This document shows, in pieces, positions 50,401 to 54,985 of a stretch of DNA of 64,000 bases (position 1 is the stretch's first letter; each line of letters begins with the position of its first letter). Made by a program: the position numbers and the translations under genes. This DNA is from Bolinopsis microptera. Its lineage: Eukaryota; Ctenophora; Tentaculata; Lobata; Bolinopsidae. Below the pieces are notes generated by a model, which saw nothing but the letters and a program-made list of their open reading frames with translations, did not search any database and was not told the origin of the DNA. The DNA lies in NCBI RefSeq assembly GCF_026151205.1, contig NC_087073.1, positions 434,001 through 498,000 of the forward strand. Direction: 5' to 3'.

Positions 50401-53400
50401 TAGTTTTATCTTCTCTATCACATCACTGCTTGCTTCTTTTTCCAACACTTCCTGTAACGTGTGGTATGATCAATAGAGTGATGCAGCAAAATAGATTAGT
50501 TACATTGTTTCATGGTTTCGCGAATGACGATAATTGCATATTTTTATATCCTATCGTCGAATTTCATCACTGTGATTTCATAGCCAGCATTTGTTTTATG
50601 GTTCGAACTGAATTAACAATTTCCAGAAAAAAACTACGCCACTATTTTAAATTACTAAGTGAATTGCGTCAAGCCTGTAATGATATCATATACTTCATTA
50701 TACCAGGTTATTCGTGGTGGTAACTAGTAGTAACCATGGTAACTAGTAGTAACCATGGTAACTAGTGGTAACTGATGACGATGTGTAAATTTTAAAGCCA
50801 CCCAGTAAAGCAAGAACTCAACACAAAAAAAAGAGATGTCGGGATTTAACAAGAGAACTATCAACTAAGTTTTAAACAACAGTACATTATTTGAAACAGG
50901 AATGGAGACATCTATAGTTTTACCAGCCTCAGGCTAAGGCTAAGTAAGGGATGTTGAAAACCTGATCGAAACAAAAGAAAAGCACATAAAACAAGTAGAT
51001 AATAACGGTAGATGATAAGTTGAGATCGGAGCTGGGCACTAACTGTACAACTACAGCACTTCTGATGTTCGAACAAAGGAAAGTGGCAGGCTCCGCAGTA
51101 AGTAAAAGCGTGGAAGAGAGTCTCTCTCTCTCTGTAGAAGGTGATTTAATACACGATTATTTCGCGGTAAGGTGCAACAAAAAGTAGGGCGTTACACGTT
51201 ATGCCAGTTGCACACCTTCTATTTTAAAACTACGATTATTGAGTTGAAGTGAGGTCATGACGCGATACAATACTGCGGTGTTCCTGCGAAAGATACAAAA
51301 GTTGATTCCACAAACTTTAAAATTGGTTTGAAGCGTACTGCGAAACCTGGACGTATGTGCTACTGGAAAACGAATTGAAAGTTGGTAATGAATATTAACA
51401 GAAGGCAACGTTACCATGGCAACATTTCACGTAAAACGTATCGTTGGTATGCACGAGTAGCAAAATTAACCACAGAAAAATTGTCAAAAATAGAAAGGGA
51501 CTAATTAACGACGAGTAATTATTTTCAGCCACAAATTCTAGTAACCATGGTAACTAGTAGTGTAACCATGGTAACTAGTAGTAATTCTACAGGAATAACC
51601 GTGATTTTAGCTGTGCAATGGGTACGGAGCAATAATATGTTAATAACATGACCTATACTATTGAAATAGCACTGAACTAGAGTTGAAACCACCATATAAA
51701 GTCAAAGATACAACTGTCGAATGTTTCTCTACACTTGAAATTGAGCAAGGCAGCATGATGTGTCTAATTAATAATTATCGCCGCACTAAAGTTTTTGCAA
51801 GCAGTCTGCATTTTAGTTCAATTATCGTGACATGTGCAGTGGAACAGGTTTATACTTTATTATTAAGTTGGCAACAATAAAAAAGAAGCAGAACTGCGAC
51901 GATCTGACCAGCTGATATGACAGTGCTGTTAAGTTACTCGAGTAAGCATGTACCGTTACGTTAGGGTCACTCTCTAATTTAACAGAGAACTGGATCTTGC
52001 GGACAAGGTGAACTGGATTGTAAGACCCCGGAAACCGGTTTATCAAGAAGGTGGCAGCCGACGTTTGGACATTTAGCAAGATTAGTAAAGTAATCTAGCC
52101 TAACTTACGACTAAGGTTTAGGGTGTTCATATGTTGTGGTTACTGAAGTCAATCTAACGTCATTGACAAGTTTGTTAAAAATAGCGCGCCTTGAAAACCT
52201 TGAGAAAATGAGTAGGATACGTTTATTTATCCTGAGTAAATGAAATGCACTGATGGAAACTTTCATCAAGTCTAAAAACGCATTTTCTGACGACGTGGGG
52301 CGTTTAATCCGAAATAAATTGAATCAAGCAAATTCCAGAAAAAAGTCGATTCAACTATCAAGTACATACGATACTGTAAGGTTACTATGGTAACTAGTAG
52401 TGTAACTATGGTAACTAGCAGTAAGATTCAACTATCAAGTACATACGATACTGTAAAGTTACTATGGTAACTAGTAGTGTAACTATGGTAACTAGTAGTG
52501 TAACTATGGTAACTAGTAGTAAGATTTAACTATCAAGTACATACGATACTGTAAAGTTACTATGGTAACTAGTAGTGTAACTATGGTAACTAGTAGTGTA
52601 ACTATGGTAACTAGTAGTAAGATTTAACTATCAAGTACATACGATACTGTAAAGTTACTATGGTAACTAGTAGTGTAACTATGGTAACTAGTAGTGTAAC
52701 TATGGTAACTAGTAGTAAGATTTAACTATCAAGTACATACGATACTGTAAAGTTACTATGGTAACTAGTAGTGTAACTATGGTAACTAGTAGTGTAACTA
52801 TGGTAACTAGTAGTAAGATTTAACTATCAAGTACATACGATACTGTAAAGTTACTATGGTAACTAGTAGTGTAACTATGGTAACTAGTAGTGTAACTATA
52901 ATAACTAGCAGTAAGATTCAACTATCAAGTACATACGATACTGTAAAGCCTGGTCTGTGAATAAATTAAACTTTAAAATATTACGATTCGTTTTAGCACT
53001 TAACATACGTAACTTCATTGAGTCCAGATGCTGTTGTCATGACAACAGATGCTGTTGTCATGACAACAGATGGAACGTCATGACAACAGATGCTGTTGTC
53101 ATGACAACAGATGCTGTTGTCATGACAACAGATGGAACGTCATGACAACAGATGCTGTTGTCATGACAACAGATGGAACGTCATGACAACAGATGCTGTT
53201 GTCATGACAACAGATGGAACGTCATGACAACAGATGCTGTTGTAATGACAACAGATGGAACGTCTAACATACCAGTAACAACCTTAAACACCTGCCATGT
53301 TACATGGACTGTACAACATGCCAAGATTGGAATATTTCAGCACGCATCCCATAATACAGTTATTAAATGAACTACTCACCCTTTTCCGAATAACTGTTCG

Positions 53401-54666
53401 TATTAACTCCCTAAATCCCATAAATAAATAAGAACCGGCTCGCACAAACAATAGACTACACGCTGTGAGTGGAATAACCATGGACGAGTGTGACACAAAG
53501 GGGGGGACAGTGGACAACCCACCAATCAAACAAGGTTCAGGATATCACGTGACCTAGTTAAGCTCACGTGACTGAAAAGAAGAAGCCTTCACGGGTACAT
53601 TACACAGGGGACCAAATCAAATAGCGGGCCCTGCTCCTACACTAGCGACCTCATTAACGCTAGATTCTGTTTTGATAAGGTTAAATGACGAAACCATGTA
53701 GAGTCGGATTGGTTTACCCCAGGGGTGAAGGGTGGTCTCCAGGGACAGGACACTTAGCGAGCATTCAGAGGTGGATTAACCCATTTTGTATTATAATTTG
53801 CTGAAGCATAATAGGCGACAAACCAAATTTTAACCCACAGATGAATTGACACTTGTTGCCTGAAATGAGGTAAGATAATAGCTGCTGATCACAAGGCGTG
53901 AAATAAACGATACATCGCCTGAATAGCTTTCAATCTCCTTATATGTGCATCACGTGATCAAATCGACATTCAGCGACAAAAGGAGCATACAACTGAACAC
54001 AATGGAGACGCACCATTCGGCGTTTATCAGATATTAACACCGTCCTAGGAGTCCAGAAAGTAGCTCATCAGGCTAATGAGATTTGTGAATAGTATCACTT
54101 ATCAGGTGATATAGTGAGCCGTGTCACGTGACAGAAGAAGCTGTGAGATCAGCTTGAATAATATCGTTCATATAATATATCAATGTAAGCCTGATTAATT
54201 GATTGCTGCGACTGTCGACACAAGCAGGGGTTCCTTATTAAGCGAGCGCCGCGCGGTTCACATATTTTGCATGAATAGTTACCATGGTTACACTACTAGT
54301 TACCATGGTAATAACCGTGTATTTTGCATGTGTACCACGAATAATATAATCGGCGCTCATAGTAATGAATATAAAACGGCAATCTGCTTGTGCGAATTGA
54401 AAGAGAGCGTCCTCAGACACTGATTAAATGTCCAGATGTAAACGCACAGCTGACCGTAAAGTAACATACTTATTAAACAAATTTCTACGTAAAGTAAGAC
54501 AAGTGATGAATTGTGCGAGGAATTTAATGATATCTTTTAATTGGAGGTAAAACGCTTTATATATATTCATAATTTCACCAACCTTGTTCAAAGTTTCAAT
54601 ACCCTGCGCCTCAAGTGCGTCAGTGATATCGTAAAATATATCCTGAGACTCCACATTGCACAGCAC
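20292..54666 (-). CDS. FHOD-family formin gene (14 exons placed; 5' end lies to the right)
   Basis: FHOD formins nucleate and bundle actin filaments at stress fibres and sarcomere-like structures. Joining the listed exons gives, in order, the end of the FH3/armadillo region, a charged linker, a proline-rich FH1, a full FH2 of about 390 residues and a basic C-terminal tail resembling an autoregulatory (DAD-like) region. FHOD-specific features visible in FH2 include LNIWAFMIDFDALEDE, DGFELTFLSKV, SEFALEYRT and RRKTRG. All splice phases from the FH1 exon to the stop agree without forcing. Upstream of FH1, the junction from the exon at 33401 to the one at 31591 does not match in phase, and linker exons are missing, probably in the scrambled 34.8-45.9 kb stretch. 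The gene spans more than 34 kb, chiefly because its introns carry minisatellites. The first exons (GTPase-binding region, start of FH3) are not found before the opposite-strand astacin gene and should lie further right. Confidence 0.85.
20583..20872. repeat. 10-bp tandem repeat TGTTGTGTAA in a formin intron
   Basis: About 29 copies with sparse variants, in the intron 20489-23153. Confidence 0.95.
20995..22065. repeat. 18-bp tandem repeat, about 59 copies, in a formin intron
   Basis: Unit CTATTAGCTCRGTCTCAC with A/G and C/T variants distributed among units. It is open on both strands (ELIGET on minus, ISSVSP on plus) as an 18-bp unit without stops must be. It lies inside an intron, so no protein is proposed. 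Confidence 0.95.
22490..23135. repeat. 24-bp tandem repeat, about 27 copies, in a formin intron
   Basis: Unit GGCAACTTGGCAACTTGCCA plus TAAT, nearly invariant, with one shortened junction at about 22842-22865. It ends about 15 bp from the donor of the exon at 23154. Confidence 0.95.
23154..23304 (-). CDS. FHOD-like formin exon after FH2 (KTRG region)
   Basis: Acceptor CCACCAG, donor GTAAGT. It encodes ERRKTRGIKITDIKNM and a basic linker ending in KTKS plus one base. It joins in phase to both neighbours. ERxKTRG right after the FH2 helix is typical of FHOD proteins. Confidence 0.85.
23251..23612. repeat. 91-94-bp tandem duplication of an exon's 5' edge, 4 copies
   Basis: GGATACCATGTTCTTAA recurs at 23251, 23342, 23436 and 23527. 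Each unit holds the acceptor CCACCAG and about 54 nt of the exon 23154-23304, followed by the intronic TTTAAAGTGTGTGTATAT. Only the leftmost copy continues into the rest of the exon. Confidence 0.93.
23760..23790 (+). repeat. Poly-C tract
   Basis: C run of about 17 bases in the same formin intron. Confidence 0.9.
23880..24160. repeat. 43-bp tandem repeat next to a splice donor
   Basis: About six units containing GGTATGTTTTACAAGGTACC and CTATACTTGGTAAACA. In the sense (minus) direction each unit shares TGTAAAACATACC with the first intronic bases after the exon ending at 24166. Confidence 0.92.
24166..24274 (-). CDS. FHOD-like formin exon, end of FH2
   Basis: Encodes FMVPDEFCRIISEFALEYRT and a lysine-rich helix end. 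It completes a split codon from the exon ending at 25562 and ends in phase 0 at AAG before GTTTGT. SEFALEYRT is a strong FHOD signature. Confidence 0.9.
24301..25401. repeat. 9-bp tandem repeat CTAGATAAG, about 122 copies, in a formin intron
   Basis: Nearly pure 9-bp units with occasional GATGAG, GGTAGA or GTTAGA variants. Open on both strands (LDK on plus, AYL on minus) through its length being a multiple of three. It lies in the intron between 24275 and 25561. Confidence 0.95.
25562..25717 (-). CDS. FHOD-like formin exon, FH2 lasso/knob C-terminal part
   Basis: Acceptor TTCCACCAG, donor GTGAGT. It encodes a helical stretch with FLRSVAERINILKL and RYYNLLLYFGIDP, matching the FH2 C-terminal helices. 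The 156-nt length and split codons at both ends (1 and 2 bases) agree with its neighbours. Confidence 0.88.
25909..26296. repeat. Compound repeat: GTGGTTACTAT array with exon-edge copies
   Basis: Runs of the 11-bp GTGGTTACTAT unit alternate with four copies of a block that holds GTAAACCTTATGATSCGGAG and ATCT. This block is the 3' edge and donor region of the exon 26282-26394. Copies lie at about 25909, 26025, 26171 and 26272. Confidence 0.92.
26282..26394 (-). CDS. FHOD-like formin exon, FH2 middle
   Basis: Acceptor ACTGTTCAG and donor AAG before GTTTTT (weak). It encodes EIGHTHRICRISFDEV and EKMDQLCDRSWEDLR, as in FHOD FH2. Phase 0 in, phase 2 out. The intron side of the donor is repeated further left. 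Confidence 0.87.
26650..28965 (+). repeat. Poly-C/ATTATATTTAG minisatellite, about 65 units, in a formin intron
   Basis: Units of 27-40 bp combine AATGTATTATTATATTTAG (or AAGTATT, AGGTATT) with a C run of 7 to 17. The C-run length varies from unit to unit. Towards the right end a higher-order unit of four to five variants recurs. In the formin's sense strand these are G runs. Confidence 0.95.
28970..29107 (-). CDS. FHOD-like formin exon, FH2 middle (GFEL block)
   Basis: Acceptor TCCTCCGCAG, donor GTAAAA. 46 codons, phase 0 on both sides. Encodes ETSDGFELTFLSKVADIKDT, the FHOD-type segment after the GNFL motif. Confidence 0.9.
29088..29225. repeat. Duplicated exon edge flanking a GTGGTTACTA array
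   Basis: CTCGAAACCGTCACTCGTTT and CCTGCGGAGGAAT at 29088-29119 recurs, slightly diverged, as CTCGAAACTGTCACACGTTT and CCTGCGCAGGAAT at 29191-29223. Between them lies GTGGTTACTA / CTGGTTACTA. The outer copy keeps a good acceptor but its frame hits a stop within nine codons. Confidence 0.9.
29353..29463 (-). CDS. FHOD-like formin exon, FH2 (GNFL motif)
   Basis: Acceptor GAACTGTCAG, donor GTACAC. 37 codons, phase 0 on both sides: VADYLMDLKECCSEL and YLLEIGNFLRQ. GNFLR/N is the core FH2 signature, part of the actin-binding surface. Confidence 0.9.
29779..29964 (-). CDS. FHOD-like formin exon, FH2 N-terminal half
   Basis: Acceptor CCACCTCTTCAG, donor GTACGC. 62 codons, phase 0 on both sides. It encodes LVPSEEEKNQITEAKLANPD and RNRLNIWAFMIDFDALEDE. 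This is a characteristic FHOD stretch: in FHOD FH2 the sequence following SIPxLRxRL has an LWAFK/M-D pattern. Confidence 0.92.
30054..30353. repeat. 10-bp tandem repeat TGGTTACTAC in a formin intron
   Basis: About 30 units with regular variants (TTATTACTGG, TTACTAATGG), giving a higher-order period of about 50-60 bp. It ends 11 bp before the donor of the next exon. Confidence 0.93.
30364..30622 (-). CDS. FHOD-like formin exon, start of FH2 lasso/knob
   Basis: Acceptor TTTATATTCAG, donor GTGAGC. It completes a split Glu codon from the FH1 exon. It encodes SIWRERPEVKVDYDQLAVLF, an AKKKIE segment, PAARHIKQAILNMD and TREGIS. Phase 0 out. Length 259 nt fits exactly. Confidence 0.9.
30734..31434 (-). 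CDS. FHOD-like formin exon, FH1 proline-rich domain and FH2 start
   Basis: Acceptor CCTTCACAG, donor GTGAGT. The exon opens with an acidic stretch (LEEEDEEVIPSF). It then gives about 115 residues of proline-rich repeats (PPGAPP, APRPPGAPP), the FH1 region that binds profilin-actin and SH3/WW partners. It ends with the FH2 start KVFWSKVNLNKTTGLPPTIP. The proline block is itself a GC-rich minisatellite with roughly 24-36-bp units, so length polymorphism is likely. The opposite-strand glycine-rich frame is a shadow. Confidence 0.9.
31591..31767 (-). CDS. FHOD-like formin exon upstream of FH1
   Basis: Acceptor GGTCGTCAG, donor GAG before GTTTTC. 59 codons, phase 0 on both sides: FEEVVRATQKQHKGDLPEKD, a hydrophilic helix, ending DTGRIIDE. 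Its position and phase suit the linker before FH1. The exon 5' border is the less certain one. Confidence 0.7.
31790..32275 (+). repeat. G-run minisatellite GGTGAGTTTAAGGGGG in a formin intron
   Basis: About 25 units of 16-30 bp made of GGTGAGTTTAA plus a G run of 5-18. A higher-order block is repeated twice (about 32000-32090 and 32110-32215). Confidence 0.93.
32622..33225. mobile_element. Candidate inverted-repeat element with ACGACAACTGAACCCAA termini
   Basis: Perfect 17-bp inverted ends: ACGACAACTGAACCCAA at 32622-32638 and its complement at 33209-33225. Additional copies of the end motif occur just left (about 32487 and 32573). It contains a FLYWCH-type coding relic, pointing to a Mutator-like (MULE) origin. 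I see no convincing target-site duplication. Confidence 0.5.
32875..33078 (+). pseudogene. Relic of a FLYWCH zinc-finger/MULE-associated protein
   Basis: The frame reads PHSHDPDNLVAEKAEFRAEL, then KRKAADQH and ALSTCPSEINVVLP, ending at TAA 33076-33078. This resembles the segment after the HxH of FLYWCH zinc fingers in transposon-associated proteins (HNHPP, then a basic helix and an ALxxxPxEIxxxLP pattern). No intact cysteines or transposase domain remain, so it is a fragment. Confidence 0.5.
33327..33383. repeat. 8-bp tandem repeat GTGTCACA
   Basis: About seven copies of TCACAGTG, next to the presumed donor side of the exon at 33401-33551. Confidence 0.93.
33401..33551 (-). CDS. Probable FHOD-like formin linker exon with poly-proline start
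   Basis: Acceptor ATCTTGTAG. It encodes PPPPPQKTDAARIAMIQERR, then EKAEKRLRRRRTILNIKSDD and a basic tail. The charged RREKAEKRLRRRR helix suits the FHOD linker between FH3 and FH1. The donor is uncertain: GTTTAA after 33401 gives phase 2, while the next placed exon needs phase 0, so either another exon intervenes or the donor is elsewhere. Its 5' edge is part of the 39-bp array to the right. Confidence 0.6.
33533..34850. repeat. 39-bp minisatellite overlapping an exon edge, about 33 copies
   Basis: Unit holds GAGGTGGTGGTGGGGGAACT and ACAAGATGATATGAGTTTA. In the formin sense strand each unit gives an acceptor-like CTTGTAG followed by TTCCCCCACCACCACCTC. It can be read LNSYHLVVPPPPP in the same frame as the exon 33401-33551, broken by one extra T at about 33640 and a 2-bp loss near 34604. 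Confidence 0.93.
34851..37540. repeat. Scrambled continuation of the 39-bp minisatellite
   Basis: The same unit is still visible (GGTGGTGGGGGAACTACAAG, ATGAGTTTAGA) but every unit carries many changes, almost all turning mixed bases into runs of A, G, T or C, with length changes. The onset is abrupt. Probably unpolished sequence; do not annotate genes here. Confidence 0.85.
37541..38290. other. Scrambled non-repeat sequence
   Basis: Same homopolymer-rich error pattern without an obvious tandem unit. A formin exon could be hidden here but cannot be read. Confidence 0.5.
38291..41010. repeat. Scrambled 33-bp minisatellite
   Basis: About 80 degraded units. The least damaged copies (for example about 40860-40890) show TTAGAGTTGGATTGAACACT followed by AAAATTACCCATG. 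Errors again run toward homopolymers. Confidence 0.85.
41011..41720. other. Scrambled non-repeat sequence, possibly hiding an exon
   Basis: On the minus strand about 41440-41680 shows protein-like fragments (SDKKRGKQYAPNPEKKK, NCPMG) and CATCATCCTCAGGGCCCC at about 41668-41685. Given the error rate this is only a hint of a charged linker exon. Confidence 0.2.
41721..45955. repeat. Scrambled 21-bp GTAACTATGGTAACTAGTAGT minisatellite
   Basis: Roughly 200 degraded units with the same homopolymer-directed changes. Clean units resume abruptly at about 45956. Confidence 0.88.
45956..46365. repeat. 21-bp GTAACTATGGTAACTAGTAGT minisatellite, clean part
   Basis: About 19 units with low divergence, directly continuing the scrambled array on its left. 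Open as TMVTSSV on plus by period. Confidence 0.95.
46370..48330. other. Formin intron/linker region, no exon identified
   Basis: Mostly unique AT-rich sequence. A 12-bp repeat ACATATAATAGC lies at about 47255-47325. A minus-strand frame near 47110-47230 (VELSDVLSTALYNNIDSHFL) is protein-like but lacks clear splice sites. Confidence 0.4.
48334..48686. repeat. 8-bp tandem repeat GGTAACCA
   Basis: About 43 units with a few AAGTAACC, ATGTAACC and GGTGACC variants. It is flanked on both sides by the same 26-bp segment containing GATTGGCCTTTATAACATGT and CCAC (48314-48337 and 48688-48713), so the array sits between direct repeats. Confidence 0.93.
49153..49392 (-). other. Candidate duplicated formin exon, copy B (with an internal array)
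   Basis: Minus-strand GFKDTILAIIRER followed by AGG and GTAAGT, with the flank TTGTTCATTTAATAA, matches the segment at 53360-53480. A 10-bp AGATATAGCA array (49211-49345) interrupts it. Whether either copy is a real exon is unproved. Confidence 0.3.
49211..49345. repeat. 10-bp tandem repeat AGATATAGCA
   Basis: About 13 units, nearly pure. Confidence 0.93.
49480..50117. repeat. 21-bp minisatellite GTAACTATGGTAACTAGTAGT, about 30 copies
   Basis: Same family as 45956-46365, in the same orientation, with A/T alternation (GTAACT or GTTACT) between units. Flanked by the direct repeat TAACCCGGTGC-TGGTATCTA (about 49466 and 50110). Confidence 0.95.
50265..50382. repeat. 18-bp repeat of splice-donor-like units
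   Basis: Unit GTACTTACAACGTACAAT, about six copies. In the minus (sense) direction each contains GTAAGTAC, the donor of the adjoining exon at 50383. Confidence 0.9.
50383..50451 (-). CDS. FHOD-like formin exon, end of FH3 region
   Basis: Acceptor CACGTTACAG, donor GTAAGT. 23 codons, phase 0 on both sides, encoding EVLEKEASSDVIEKIKLQIT and AYN. It follows the exon at 54583 in the pattern of FHOD FH3: DALEAQGIE, then a helix ending in a QIxxYE-like segment. Confidence 0.65.
50718..52378. other. Formin intron sequence with scattered CCATGGTAACTAGTAG motifs
   Basis: Two to three copies of AACTAGTAGTAACCATGGT at 50718-50768 and at 51536-51580. A TCTC microsatellite lies at 51121-51133. Otherwise unique, with no exon recognised. 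Confidence 0.4.
52379..52948. repeat. Higher-order repeat of about 98 bp, 6 copies
   Basis: Each unit joins AACTATCAAGTACATACGAT and ACTGTAAAG to two or three copies of the 21-bp TTACTATGGTAACTAGTAGTG unit. Nearly identical copies indicate recent expansion. Confidence 0.93.
53029..53262. repeat. Array of GTTGTCATGACAAC palindromes
   Basis: Alternating units GATGCTGTTGTCATGACAAC and AGATGGAACGTCATGACAAC. The 14-bp palindrome GTTGTCATGACAAC has the form of an RFX X-box. About six full palindromes and five half variants. Confidence 0.93.
53360..53480 (-). other. Candidate duplicated formin exon, copy A
   Basis: Minus-strand MGFRELIRTVIRKR, then a donor GTGAGT and AGTTCATTTAATAA, like copy B at 49153-49392. 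A possible acceptor is CCACTCACAG at about 53467-53476. It lies between two better-supported formin exons, so it could be an extra or alternative exon, or a non-coding duplicate. Confidence 0.3.
53530..54580. other. Formin intron sequence, no exon recognised
   Basis: Unique sequence with several CACGTGA motifs (about 53546, 53563, 53950, 54124) and one TTACCATGGTTAC / TTACCATGGTAAT pair at about 54279-54312. Confidence 0.4.
54583..54666 (-). CDS. FHOD-like formin exon, FH3/armadillo region
   Basis: Acceptor GATTTTACCCAG, donor AAG before GTTGGT. 28 codons, phase 0: VLCNVESQDIFYDITDALEA then QGIETLNK. The pattern FYDxTDxLExQGxE is characteristic of the FHOD FH3 region. It is the most upstream formin exon I can place. 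A weaker possible exon starts at about 54840 (after TTCATCCAG) but has no clear donor. Confidence 0.8.
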
Positions 54667-54985
54667 CTGGGTAAAATCATATATTAAGGAGTATTTTCGA
54701 CATTATAATCTCTGAATATGTAATAGGAATTATTATTATTAACTTAAGGAGGTCAACAAAAAAATTGCGTCCATCATTTTGAAAGGTAAGAGTGATTTGA
54801 TGGCTTCGGTACCAATTAGCCGAAAAGATAACCAGCCAAATTTCCTGGATGAACACAAACAAACATTATACCATGAATAATGAATATGATCATAATGATA
54901 TCATAACAATACTTTGGTTGTACGCGCTAACTAAATCTTTGATTAATTGTTATTGTGTTAGCAGTACTGTGAGTGATTGTATAAG

